This document shows positions 17,754-29,387 of a stretch of 64,000 nt of DNA, one piece after another (position 1 is the first letter of the stretch; every line of letters begins with the position of its first letter). Where the stretch lies: contig SHZF01000001.1 of assembly GCA_009692425.1 (NCBI GenBank), forward strand, positions 124,001 through 188,000, given 5' to 3'. Made by a program: the position numbers and the translations under genes. The notes beneath the pieces were generated by a model. The model made no database searches and was not told the origin of the DNA. It saw nothing but the letters and a program-made list of their open reading frames with translations. Source of the stretch: Myxococcales bacterium. Its GTDB lineage: Bacteria; Myxococcota_A; UBA9042.

Positions 17754-19239
17754 CCGCTGGCCGCGCGGTGTGGCCACGGCTTGTGGCTGCGCGGTAACGC
17801 TGCTGGCCGCCGCCGGTGGCGCACAGGTGCCGGGTGAAGGCAACCTCCCGGATTCTGCCCCGCTGCGCACGCAGGACCTTCCCGATGCACAAAAGCGGTC
17901 GCGCAGCGTGGCCGTCCTGCCGCTGCGGGACTACACCGCGCAGCCAGCCGACCTCTTTGCCATTGACGGCCGCACCGATGTCGATGCGCGTGGCGCTGCC
18001 CTCGAGGCTGCACTCGCGGCCGCCCTGAGCCGTCACCCGTACCTGCATGTGCAGTCCGCGCCGGAGGTGCGCGCGGGTCTGGCGGCAGACCCCGGCACGG
18101 CGGCGCTCGCGCGTGCCGCACAGGGCCGGTATCGGCTCGGCCTTGACCTGTACCTCAGCCTGGCCACGGGCCGCGCCGCCGACAGTTTGCGTGAGGCCAT
18201 CGACCTCTACCGCGGTGTGTTCCAGGACGTCATCGACCCCAAGCCGTACGCCGACGCCCAGTTCATGTACGGAGTCGCCCTGCACGAACTCGGCAAGACA
18301 GCGGACGCCCACGTGGCCTTGAAGCGAGCCTTCGAAATAGAACCGCACCGCCGCTTTCGGGCGAATTTCTTTCCCGCCCCCGTCAATGCGGCGCTGGCGA
18401 ATGCGCTCGTCGATTTTCGCTCGACTGCGGGAGGGCTCCAGCCGTTTGGCGACAATGACCGCTTGACGGCGCTCGCCAAGCGCCTGGGCACGTCATGGGT
18501 CGTCCAGCTTGTCTTGCGGGCGGGGCGCGACGGCCCCGAATTGCACGCGTCGGTCTTCAGTGTGCAACGGCGCCTGATCGCGCACGAAGCCCGCCTGCGC
18601 GTGCCCGACGTCGACGACGCGCTCGACGCCTTCGTGTCGCGGTGGCTCGCGTGCGCACCCGTGCTCGACCTCGCGCCGACGCGACCGCCACGCACCCTTG
18701 ACGTCCGGCTGGACACATCGACCGCCTATGCGATGTACCAGCGGGTGCCTACGCGGCGGGCTTTCCACAGCGTGGGCTTCGGTGTCGGCGTTTCGCACGA
18801 GTTCCGGCGGGGCCTCGATTGGTTCGCTCGAACGAACATGTACACGAGCCTGCCCGACCCTTACCGCGACCTCCTGCACGCATTCAACTCAGTGCGCGTG
18901 CTGTTTGGCCTCGGCTTTGCCGTCGATTTTGGCCCCGTGCGCATCGTCGCGCGACCGTCGGTGGACCTGCACCTGCTCGGCAGCTTTGTCGCGTCGCGGG
19001 ACCCCAACTGTAAGCTCTTTGGTGTCAAGCATGCCCTGTGCGACACCGCGACGGTGTCGGACCTCGACCAGCGGGTCCTGGCCGGATTCAACTTTGCGTT
19101 CGGTAGCCAGATCGCCATCGGGCGCGAGTTCTTCGTCCACACGCAGGCATCGCTGTCGAGCTATTTCTTGCCGCTCAGCGGCACGGATCGCTTGAATTTT
19201 CCCTTGTCGGGCGAAGCCGGCCTGGGCTACCGCTTCTGA
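17743..19239 (+). CDS. Secreted TPR-type protein with C-terminal barrel-like domain
   Basis: About 498 residues from the GTG at 17743, overlapping the previous gene by 11 nt; the track ATG at 17686 would overlap more. A signal-like segment (VATACGCAVTLLAAAGGAQ) is followed by a periplasmic region containing SVAVLPLRDY, then helical TPR-like repeats (QFMYGVALHELGKTADAHVAL), then a beta-strand-rich C-terminal part ending in GEAGLGYRF with terminal Phe, the usual outer-membrane barrel signature. The domain order is unusual and the function is unknown. The next gene (gpmI) follows immediately. Confidence 0.6.
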   Translation: MAGSRWPRGVATACGCAVTLLAAAGGAQVPGEGNLPDSAPLRTQDLPDAQKRSRSVAVLPLRDYTAQPADLFAIDGRTDVDARGAALEAALAAALSRHPYLHVQSAPEVRAGLAADPGTAALARAAQGRYRLGLDLYLSLATGRAADSLREAIDLYRGVFQDVIDPKPYADAQFMYGVALHELGKTADAHVALKRAFEIEPHRRFRANFFPAPVNAALANALVDFRSTAGGLQPFGDNDRLTALAKRLGTSWVVQLVLRAGRDGPELHASVFSVQRRLIAHEARLRVPDVDDALDAFVSRWLACAPVLDLAPTRPPRTLDVRLDTSTAYAMYQRVPTRRAFHSVGFGVGVSHEFRRGLDWFARTNMYTSLPDPYRDLLHAFNSVRVLFGLGFAVDFGPVRIVARPSVDLHLLGSFVASRDPNCKLFGVKHALCDTATVSDLDQRVLAGFNFAFGSQIAIGREFFVHTQASLSSYFLPLSGTDRLNFPLSGEAGLGYRF

Positions 19240-19256
19240 TGCCAGGGAGCACGCGC

Positions 19257-20954
19257 ATGGCCACCACGAGTCTGCTCGACGCCCACGCCCGGTTGCGGCC
19301 GCCGCGCGGACCGTTGGTCCTCGCGATCCTCGACGGCGTCGGTTGGGGCCCCGCCGACGGCGGCGATGCGGTCCATCTCGCCCACAAGCCGAACCTCGCG
19401 CGCCTGTGGCAGACGTTTCCGACGCGGACGTTGCGCGCGCACGGGACCGCCGTCGGCATGCCGTCCGATGCCGACATGGGCAACAGTGAGGTGGGCCACA
19501 ATGCGCTCGGTGCCGGCCGCGTCTTCCGCCAAGGAGCCGCGCTGGTCGGCGACGCCATCGCGAGCGGGAGGCTGTTTTCTGGCGACACGTGGCATTGGCT
19601 GGTGGCGCCGCTCGTCGGCCCCGGGGCCACCGACACCGCGACGCTGCACCTGTGCGGCCTGTACAGCACCGGCAACGTGCACGCGCACTGCGATCACGTC
19701 GACGCGCTGCTGCGGGCCGCGCATGCCGCCGGGGTCCGACGCGTGCGGGTGCACGTGTTGGCCGACGGCCGCGACGTGCCGGACGCCACCTTTGAGCGGG
19801 ACCTGGAGCGACTCGAACACACGCTCGACGGGTACCGCGCCCAGAACGACCGCGATTGGTGCATCGCATCCGGCGGCGGGCGCATGGTCGTCACCATGGA
19901 TCGCTACGAAGCGGACTGGTCGATCGTGGAACGCGGCTGGCACGCGCATGTGCTGGGAGATGCCCCGGGTTTTCCTTCCGCCCGGGACGCCGTCGCGACG
20001 TTGCGCTTGCGTACCGGGGGCCACAGCGACCAGACGCTGGGCGCCTTCACCATTACGGACGCGACCGGCGCCGCGGTCGGCCCGGTGCGCGACGGCGATG
20101 CGTTCGTGTTGTGGAATTTCCGCGGCGATCGCGCCATCCAGCTGACGCAGGCCTTCGAGGCCGGGGCCGACTTCGCCGGATTCGAGCGGCATCAGGTACC
20201 CCAGGTCCGCTACGCCGGGATGATGCAGTACGACGGCGACCTCAGCCTGCCGCGCCGCTATCTCGTCGAACCGCCCGTGATCGAGCGCACCGTTGGCGAG
20301 TTCCTCGGCGCGGCAGGCCTGCGCACGTTTGCCGTGAGCGAAACGCAGAAGTATGGACACGTCACGTACTTCTGGAACGGCAACCGCTCCGGCGTGCTCG
20401 ATCCGGCCCACGAGACGTACGAGGAACTGCCGTCGGACCGCATTGCCTTCGACCTGCGCCCGGAGATGCAGGCACGCGCCATCACCGACGCCGTCGAGCG
20501 CGCATTGCGCGGGCCCCAGCGTCCCGACTTCGTGCGGTTGAACTATCCGAACGGCGACATGGTGGGCCACACCGGGAACCTGGCGGCCACGATCCTGGCC
20601 ATCGAAGCGATCGATGGCGAAATCGGCCGATTGATCGGGCTGGTCGAGGCGCGGCGCGGCATCCTCATCGTGACCGCTGACCACGGCAACGCGGACGACA
20701 TGTGGCTGCGCGACGGCAAGGGACTCCCGCTGCTGAATCGCGCGGGCCTGCCGACGCCGCGCACGAGCCACACCTTGGCGCCGGTGCCGTTCACGATCTT
20801 CGACGCCGACGCCGACCATGCGGCGACGTGGCGCCTGCGGAGCGACCTGCCGAGTGCGGGCCTTGCGAATGTCGCGGCCACCCTGCTGGCGCTGCTCGGC
20901 TGGTCGGCGCCGCCGCAATACGAGGAAGCATTGGTCGAGGTGTCAGGCCTGGAG

Positions 20955-20972
<18 letters not shown>
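19257..20972 (+). CDS. gpmI: 2,3-bisphosphoglycerate-independent phosphoglycerate mutase
   Basis: Interconverts 3- and 2-phosphoglycerate in glycolysis, cytosolic, Mn-dependent. LAILDGVGWG opens the alkaline-phosphatase fold; MGNSEVGHNALGAG holds the nucleophile Ser; NYPNGDMVGHTG and TADHGNADDM carry metal ligands. SGGGRMVVTMDRYEADW and WNFRGDRAIQL are also typical. The ATG at 19257 has AGGGAG at 7 nt; the track start at 19239 overlaps the preceding stop (TGATG) and adds six residues. Its 3' end overlaps the convergent nrdJ by 18 bp. At ~571 residues it is slightly long for the family (~510-550). Confidence 0.93.
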
Positions 20973-23957
<2,985 letters not shown>

Positions 23958-24220
23958 GGTAGCTCCTGGGGCCCCGCAGGGCAGCACGATCAAGAATTGC
24001 TTTGCGAAAACGTCTCATTGTGCTGCGTCCGTCGGCGAACTTCGCCAACGGTCAAGCGCTGTGGCGCGCCACCCGCCCGTCGCTGTGCGCGTGCGCACGG
24101 CTGGGCGAATGACGCCGCTTGCTGACCAAGCCAGCCTCGGGCTTGCCGGGTGGCGTCTCTTGCGGTGCAGGAGACGCATCGCGGTGTTGAGATGGATGAA
24201 GCGCTGCGCCGTGCGGCCGT

Positions 24221-24253
24221 TGCACCGTGAGGCAACGTGCACCCTGAGGCAAC
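24221..24253. repeat. Two-copy 16-bp direct repeat (17-bp period)
   Basis: TGCACCGTGAGGCAAC (24221-24236) and TGCACCCTGAGGCAAC (24238-24253) differ at one position. Each unit, with its preceding base, contains a GTTGC/GCAAC-type inverted element. It lies in the long nrdJ-obgE divergent gap, within the predicted nrdJ leader. Confidence 0.6.
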
Positions 24254-24326
24254 TCAAGGCGGCCGAAACCCGGTCGGCAGTGACCGGGCCCCGACAACCG
24301 CATGGCGAGCGCGTTTTCCATCGATG

Positions 24327-24356
24327 AACCTATCCCGCAGGACCTCGACCAGTCAA
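24327..24356 (-). promoter_or_regulatory. Possible nrdJ promoter
   Basis: On the minus strand TTGACT (24356-24351), 18-nt spacer, TAGGTT (24332-24327). The -35 is 5/6, the -10 only 3/6. It would give a ~360-nt leader ahead of nrdJ containing the 17-bp-period repeats. The rest of 23958-24770 (813 bp) holds no convincing gene. Confidence 0.3.
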
Positions 24357-24515
24357 CCTTCGGTGACCCTCCCACCACTACCCCTAGCGTCAAGTTTTTC
24401 GATGCCCACTACAGGTTGTGGTCCACGGTCGCGCGGTTGGGCTCCGTTGCGATAAATCTTCAGCCAGCTTGACTCCGGCGCTGCGGGTGCCGCGTCGACC
24501 TCGACCTGAGCACGC

Positions 24516-24524
24516 TGTGGACAA
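24516..24524 (-). promoter_or_regulatory. DnaA-box-like 9-mer TTGTCCACA
   Basis: The plus strand reads TGTGGACAA, i.e. TTGTCCACA on the minus strand, the form of DnaA box common in GC-rich genomes. It is a single copy in the nrdJ-obgE gap, so an origin is not indicated; DnaA control of nrd genes is known in other bacteria. Confidence 0.3.
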
Positions 24525-24770
24525 CCGGGGTTGAGCGGTTGGCAACTGCGCGACTCCGGATCGGAATCCGTCGGGTGGCGTGCATTCGTCGGCGCACGCC
24601 CCCCGCGCCACCTCACCCGATGATCACCGCGGCTGCGCGATCAAGGCTGTGGGCGATAACTGCCCGACAATCCTTCACTGTCTGGTCCAGCCGCGCGCCA
24701 TCGTGGCCCGCGCGGTTGCGCCGACTCTGCCGGTCGCCTAGAAGGTCTCGCGACTGTGGAGGATCTCACC

Positions 24771-25793
24771 ATGCACTTCATCGACGAAGCGGAAATCTCG
24801 GTGCGCGCCGGCAGCGGAGGCCGCGGCTGCGTGAGCTTTCGCCGCGAAAAGCACGTGCCGCGCGGAGGTCCGGACGGCGGCGACGGTGGCCGCGGCGGCA
24901 ACGTATTCGTTGTGGCCGATGCGGGCGCCCGCTCCCTGTACGACTACCACGTGAACCGGACGTATGCCGCCGAGGACGGTCGTGCAGGCGGCGGCAGCAA
25001 CTGCACCGGCCGCAATGGCGCAGACCTCACGTTGCCCGTGCCGCCGGGTACGCAAATCTCCGACCGCGACACGGGCGAGGCACTGGCGGACCTGACGGTC
25101 AATGGAGCCCGGGTCACCTTGGTGTCGGGCGGCAACGGCGGTTGGGGCAACTCGCGCTTCGCCACCGCGACGCGGCAGGCGCCCGACAAGGCCAACCCAG
25201 GGCTGGCTGGCCGTGAACGCAGGGTCCGCCTCGAACTGAAGCTGCTCGCCGATGTCGCTCTCGTCGGCTGGCCCAACGTCGGAAAATCGAGCCTGATTCG
25301 TGCTGTGTCCGCCAGTCGGGCGCGTGTGGCCGACTATCCGTTCACGACGCTCGTGCCGAACCTCGGCGTCGTGCGGCACCGCAGTCGCTCGTTTACGATC
25401 GCCGACATTCCGGGCCTGATCGAGGGCGCGTCGCAAGGCGCGGGCCTGGGGCTGCGCTTCCTGCGCCACGTCGAGCGTTGCCGGCTGCTCGTGTTCCTGC
25501 TCTCGCCCGTTGACGGGCCGCCGCCTGCTGAAGCGCTTGCTGTGCTCCGCCGCGAGCTTGCGCAATACGACGCGAGCCTGGCCAGCCGGCCGTGCCTGAT
25601 CCGGTTGGTCAAGTCCGACGTGCTCGGTGACCAGGCCGACGCCGCCGCCCGCGAACTCGGCGCGACGTTGGGTGAGCCGGTGCGCTCGCTGTCCGCAGCC
25701 ACCAAGGCCGGCGTCACGGGGCTGCTCGACGACCTCTGCCGCCTGCTCGGTCCCACTCGCGAGCCTGCGGGGGACCCCGTCGCGCTGCCCTGA
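24771..25793 (+). CDS. obgE: Obg-family GTPase
   Basis: 340 residues from the ATG at 24771 (GGAGG at 8 nt); the GTG at 24756 places the ribosome-binding site inside the gene. The Gly-rich Obg fold is clear (RGGPDGGDGGRGGNV), then the G domain: G1 GWPNVGKSS, G3 DIPGLIEGASQGAGLG, RHVERCRLLVFLL, G5-like SAATKAGV. The G4 motif, normally NKxD, reads VKSD, so the guanine-specifying Asn is replaced. No C-terminal OCT extension is present. Obg proteins act in 50S ribosome maturation and stringent control. A promoter and the TPR operon follow after 355 bp. Confidence 0.93.
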   Translation: MHFIDEAEISVRAGSGGRGCVSFRREKHVPRGGPDGGDGGRGGNVFVVADAGARSLYDYHVNRTYAAEDGRAGGGSNCTGRNGADLTLPVPPGTQISDRDTGEALADLTVNGARVTLVSGGNGGWGNSRFATATRQAPDKANPGLAGRERRVRLELKLLADVALVGWPNVGKSSLIRAVSASRARVADYPFTTLVPNLGVVRHRSRSFTIADIPGLIEGASQGAGLGLRFLRHVERCRLLVFLLSPVDGPPPAEALAVLRRELAQYDASLASRPCLIRLVKSDVLGDQADAAARELGATLGEPVRSLSAATKAGVTGLLDDLCRLLGPTREPAGDPVALP

Positions 25794-25842
25794 ATCCAAA
25801 AATACCACAATATATCATGCAACTACCGTCACTCTTGCCGAT

Positions 25843-25871
25843 TTGACCCACCCCTAGGGCACCCCTATAAT
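25843..25871 (+). promoter_or_regulatory. Near-consensus sigma70 promoter of the TPR operon
   Basis: TTGACC (25843-25848), exactly 17 nt, TATAAT (25866-25871). The -10 is perfect and the -35 is 5/6. This is the best promoter in the window and stands out against GC-rich surroundings. The predicted start is near 25878, about 270 nt before the GTG of the first TPR-operon gene. Confidence 0.75.
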
Positions 25872-25877
25872 CGACCG

Positions 25878-26148
25878 GCGTGAACGCTGGGAACCGAATT
25901 TCGCGCCCCTGAGGCTCCTTGAGCAGGTTGCGTGACAGACACCGCAAACTCATGGCAAGATGCGCGCCGCCGCAAGATCGGGCATCTTTGCCCGCCAGCG
26001 CTCGTGCGGCGCAAGTTCCCACGAGGGAACGAGGTTGCTACGCGCAGGGAACCCAACGCTGCCCGGCCGGACCCCACCCGCTAAGCCGGATCACGCCGCC
26101 TGAGCGGACACGGATTGCCGCCCCCTGCGGACCAAATGGAGTGACGAC
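25878..26148 (+). ncRNA. Structured long leader / possible non-coding RNA
   Basis: Transcribed region between the strong promoter and the operon start codon. Visible pairings: CGCTGGG (25885-25891) with CCCAACG (26052-26058) as an outer stem; GCAAGATGC (25955-25963) with GCATCTTTGC (25982-25991); and GTTCCC-acga-GGGAAC (26015-26030), a perfect hairpin. No T-run terminator is seen before the start codon, so it may simply be a leader. I could not match it to tmRNA, SRP RNA or RNase P RNA. A 66-77-codon reading frame ends at 26152 overlapping the operon start, but has no ribosome-binding site. Confidence 0.4.
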
Positions 26149-26964
26149 GTGATCAAGCGACGACTCATGCCTCGCACCCCGCCTGTCATGGCGGCCCTTG
26201 CCGTGTGCGGCACCGCGCTGGCTTGGCAGGTGCACGCGCAGCCAACAGGCCCGAAGCCGGCGGACCCCGCTGCGACTGCCGGGGCAGGCACGGCCGCTGG
26301 TGCCGGCACCGCCACGCCCGCCCCTTCGCCTGGTCCCGCCACCACACCCGCGGCCGCAGTCGGCACCCCGCCGGCAGACACGACGGCGGTGCCGGCGGCC
26401 GGAGACGCACAGTACGAAGCGCGACTGCGCCAAATCGAAGAGCGCGTCGTCGGCATCAAGGAACGCATCTTCCAGACCAAGACACGCCTGCTGCTGCTGA
26501 AAGAACAGATTCTCGACAACGTCATCGCCGAATGCCGCGCCGTGCTCGTGCACAAAAACGAGATGGGCGCCTTCTTCGAGTTGCAGAGCGTGCTGTACTA
26601 CGTCGATGGCAAGAAGATCTACTATCAGGACAACTCGAACGGCCTGCTCAACACGCGCAAAGAGTTCGAAATCTACAACGGCTCGATCAACCCCGGGAAC
26701 CACGCGCTCACCGTCGAGATGGTCTATCGCGGCAACTCCGATCTCTTCAGCTACCTCGAGGGCTACGTCTTCAAGCTCAAGAGCAGCTACACATTCTACG
26801 CCCAGCGTGGCCGCGTGACCGAAGTGGCCATCGTCGGTTTCGAACGCGGCGGTGTGGGCTCGGACCTCGAAGACAAGCCGTACATCAAGTACGAGGTCAA
26901 GCAAATCCAGAACCGGACCGCAAAGCCCGCCACCGCCGAAGGCGAGGCACCGCAAGGGAAGTGA
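26149..26964 (+). CDS. Secreted coiled-coil protein, first gene of TPR operon
   Basis: 271 residues; GTG start with GGAG at 7 nt. Signal peptide ending near WQVHAQ, a ~60-residue Ala/Pro/Thr-rich low-complexity linker, a heptad-like helix (RLRQIEERVVGIKERIFQTKTRLLLL), then a beta-rich domain (LYYVDGKKIYYQDNSNG; ALTVEMVYRGNSD). Proteins of this form stand beside TPR envelope proteins in myxobacteria and are sometimes labelled dihydrolipoamide acetyltransferase because of the Ala/Pro linker; no lipoyl or catalytic site is present here. The stop overlaps the next start (TGATG). The function is probably periplasmic and structural, by context. Confidence 0.7.
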   Translation: MIKRRLMPRTPPVMAALAVCGTALAWQVHAQPTGPKPADPAATAGAGTAAGAGTATPAPSPGPATTPAAAVGTPPADTTAVPAAGDAQYEARLRQIEERVVGIKERIFQTKTRLLLLKEQILDNVIAECRAVLVHKNEMGAFFELQSVLYYVDGKKIYYQDNSNGLLNTRKEFEIYNGSINPGNHALTVEMVYRGNSDLFSYLEGYVFKLKSSYTFYAQRGRVTEVAIVGFERGGVGSDLEDKPYIKYEVKQIQNRTAKPATAEGEAPQGK

Positions 26965-29387
26965 TGCTGGCGCGGTTCCCCTCCCTCCCCGACCGCACCG
27001 CGGCTGTCCGGCGCTTCATCGCCGGCGGCGTTCGGCATTGCGCTGCACGACCCGGTCGGAATGCCGTCGCGGTCGCCGTCGCCCTCGCCTCGCTTGCGGC
27101 GCCCACGCGCCTGTGGGCCGCCGACGACGTGCGCCCGGTAGAACTCGACATCGACAACGTGCGCGCCCAGGTCACCGCCATCGACGCCGACCTCAAGCGC
27201 GCGATCGCAAAGGAAAAGCGCTACCCGATCGAGCAGGGCTACTTTGAAGCGCAGTTGGCCTACGAGCGCGGCAACCTTGCCCTGGCTTCGATCCGCCTGA
27301 TGGACCTGGTGAACAACCCGGACTTCCAGAAGCGCTCGGAATACGGCGATGGCCTGTTCCTGCTCGGCGATTGCCTGTTCCGCCAGCGCAACTGGTTCGG
27401 CGCGCGCAAGTACCTCGACCTCGTCGTGCGCCAGCCGAGCAACAAGCACTTCCAGGTCGCCCTGCAGGAGTTGGCCGACATCGCCGCCCGCCTGCATCGG
27501 ATTGAGGAGGTCGAGCAATACGCGAAGAAGCTCGACGCGATCCCGGCCGGCCCACGCAAGAGCGAACTCTTCTACCAATTCGGGCGCTCCTTCTTCTCTG
27601 CCAAGGTGCTCGATCGCGCGGTCGGACTGCTCGACCAGATCCCCGTCGGCGAGCCGCGTTGGCCGAACGCCCGCTTCTACATCGGTGCCGCCCATGTCGC
27701 GCGCGGTCGCCACGAGCAGGCCATCTTGGAATTCCAGTCGATCGTCGCGGCCGCCAAGGTGCAGGACGCGGCGCGCCGGCCCGCAAACGACGTCCTCGAT
27801 TTCGCGAATGTCGCGCTCGGTCGACTGCTCATGCAGGCCAAGAAGTTCGACGCCGCCGCAAACCACTACCGCGCGGTCGACCGCAACTCGCCCATCTACG
27901 AGGAGTCGCTTTTCGAACTCGCGGCCCTGCACGTGGCTGCCGAGAAGCCCCAGGCCGCTCTCGAAGTGCTCGACGTGCTGCTCTTGACGGTCAGCGACGA
28001 CAACGTGGCTGTGCAGGCTGCGGTGCTGCGCGGGCGCATCAACATGCTGGCGAAGCAGTACGATCAGGCCGACGCCGCGTACCAGGACGTGGTCGAGAGA
28101 TACAGCTCGATCACCGGAGAACTCACCCGGTTTGCCGCTTCAGACAAGAACCTCGAACTCTTCTTCTCGTGGCTGCTCAACCGCGCGTCGGAGGAGTACA
28201 CGGTCGTACGGCCCGTCTCCGACCGCGTCGCCAAGTACATCGAGACGGACGAGGACATGCTGCGGGTCGTCAGCCTGTTCGACGAGATGGCAGTCGAGCG
28301 CCGCGACGTGAAGGAGTCTCAGAAGCTCGCCACGTCGATCGAAATGGCGCTCAAAGATACGACGCTGAACATGTTCCCCGAGTTGAAAGATAGCTGGCAG
28401 CGCGTGGCCGAGAGCCAGAATCGCGTGGTCGAAATCGGCCGGCGCGTCACCGACCTCATGCGCACGCTGGCCCTGCCGCACATGAACGGTGAAGAGCGCA
28501 CGAAGGCCGATGTGTTCCTGGCAAACCGCAGGCGGTTGGAGGCTGCGTTTTCAAAAATCCCCGCCACCCAAGGGGATTTCGTGTTGCGCCAGAACCGCGT
28601 CGATACCGGCTTTGCCAACCTCTCCGCCGACGTGGGCATCTTGAAGGCCAACTTGGAGCAGGTACGCCAGCAACTCCTGTCTGTAGAGAAGATGCTCAAC
28701 GACCGCGTGTTCGGCGAACAGGGACTCGTGCTTGAAAAGGCGCGCGAAGACGAGATTCGCGCCGGGCTCCAGAGCGAGAAGGACAACATCCGCCGGGTGT
28801 ACCGCGAGATCGAAGAAGCCACCCAGAGCGTCGAAGTCGATGCCCAGGCCGTGGGCGCCGGCGACTCCGTGACGACCGACGAAAACCGCATCCGCTTGCA
28901 GTTGCTGACCGCCCAGCGCGTCGAGCATGGCCACGCCGCCCTGGTGCTTGAGCGCACGAACCGCAGCGTCGAAGACACGGCTCGGCTGCAGCAGGCGCGC
29001 ACCGTCTTGGATCAGCTGGTCGAGTCGATGAGCGGACTGCTTACGGCCATCGCGGCGCGCGCCAACGACCGGATCGCCGGGATTGCGACCGTGCTGGCCC
29101 AGGAAAAGCGCAACATCGCTGAGTACAACTCGCTCGTGCGCAACTACGAAGAGGACTCCAAGCAGCTGTCGCGTCAGGTCGGCTACGGCATGATCCGGGC
29201 TGCGGAGAAGCGGTTGGCCGACATCCTGCTCGAAGCCGACCTTGGCCGCGTCGACGTTGCCTGGCAGCGCAAGCAGCAGAAATCGAGTGCCATTCGAGAA
29301 CTGCAGGACGAGCGGTCGCAACGCATCCGCAGCCTCGGCGAGGTCTTGAACAACCTGATCGGCGACAGTGCGGAGGTGGAGCCATGA
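26964..29387 (+). CDS. Large periplasmic TPR protein
   Basis: 807 residues from the ATG at 26964, overlapping the preceding TGA; AGGGAA lies just upstream. Signal-like segment (VAVAVALASLAAPTRLWAA), then TPR repeats over roughly residues 60-360 (GNLALASIRLMDLV; RWPNARFYIGAAHVARGRHEQAILEF; KPQAALEVLDVLLL), then a long helical/coiled-coil C-terminal half (ILKANLEQVRQQLLSVEKML; DEIRAGLQSEKDNIRRVYREI). The layout fits scaffold proteins of the Glt/Agl gliding-type envelope complex, possibly GltC-like, but the precise orthologue cannot be assigned. Linked by ATGA overlap to the next gene. Confidence 0.72.
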   Translation: MLARFPSLPDRTAAVRRFIAGGVRHCAARPGRNAVAVAVALASLAAPTRLWAADDVRPVELDIDNVRAQVTAIDADLKRAIAKEKRYPIEQGYFEAQLAYERGNLALASIRLMDLVNNPDFQKRSEYGDGLFLLGDCLFRQRNWFGARKYLDLVVRQPSNKHFQVALQELADIAARLHRIEEVEQYAKKLDAIPAGPRKSELFYQFGRSFFSAKVLDRAVGLLDQIPVGEPRWPNARFYIGAAHVARGRHEQAILEFQSIVAAAKVQDAARRPANDVLDFANVALGRLLMQAKKFDAAANHYRAVDRNSPIYEESLFELAALHVAAEKPQAALEVLDVLLLTVSDDNVAVQAAVLRGRINMLAKQYDQADAAYQDVVERYSSITGELTRFAASDKNLELFFSWLLNRASEEYTVVRPVSDRVAKYIETDEDMLRVVSLFDEMAVERRDVKESQKLATSIEMALKDTTLNMFPELKDSWQRVAESQNRVVEIGRRVTDLMRTLALPHMNGEERTKADVFLANRRRLEAAFSKIPATQGDFVLRQNRVDTGFANLSADVGILKANLEQVRQQLLSVEKMLNDRVFGEQGLVLEKAREDEIRAGLQSEKDNIRRVYREIEEATQSVEVDAQAVGAGDSVTTDENRIRLQLLTAQRVEHGHAALVLERTNRSVEDTARLQQARTVLDQLVESMSGLLTAIAARANDRIAGIATVLAQEKRNIAEYNSLVRNYEEDSKQLSRQVGYGMIRAAEKRLADILLEADLGRVDVAWQRKQQKSSAIRELQDERSQRIRSLGEVLNNLIGDSAEVEP

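Noticed and set aside
23958-24400. Cobalamin riboswitch upstream of nrdJ
   Set aside because: I could not find the conserved B12-box or other core blocks on the minus strand.
24516-24524. Replication origin
   Set aside because: Only one DnaA-box-like 9-mer and no dnaA, dnaN or AT-rich unwinding region.
25919-26152. Possible 66-77-codon leader ORF overlapping the GTG start of the TPR operon
   Set aside because: No ribosome-binding site and antisense-like Arg/Pro composition; kept only as an alternative to the RNA leader.
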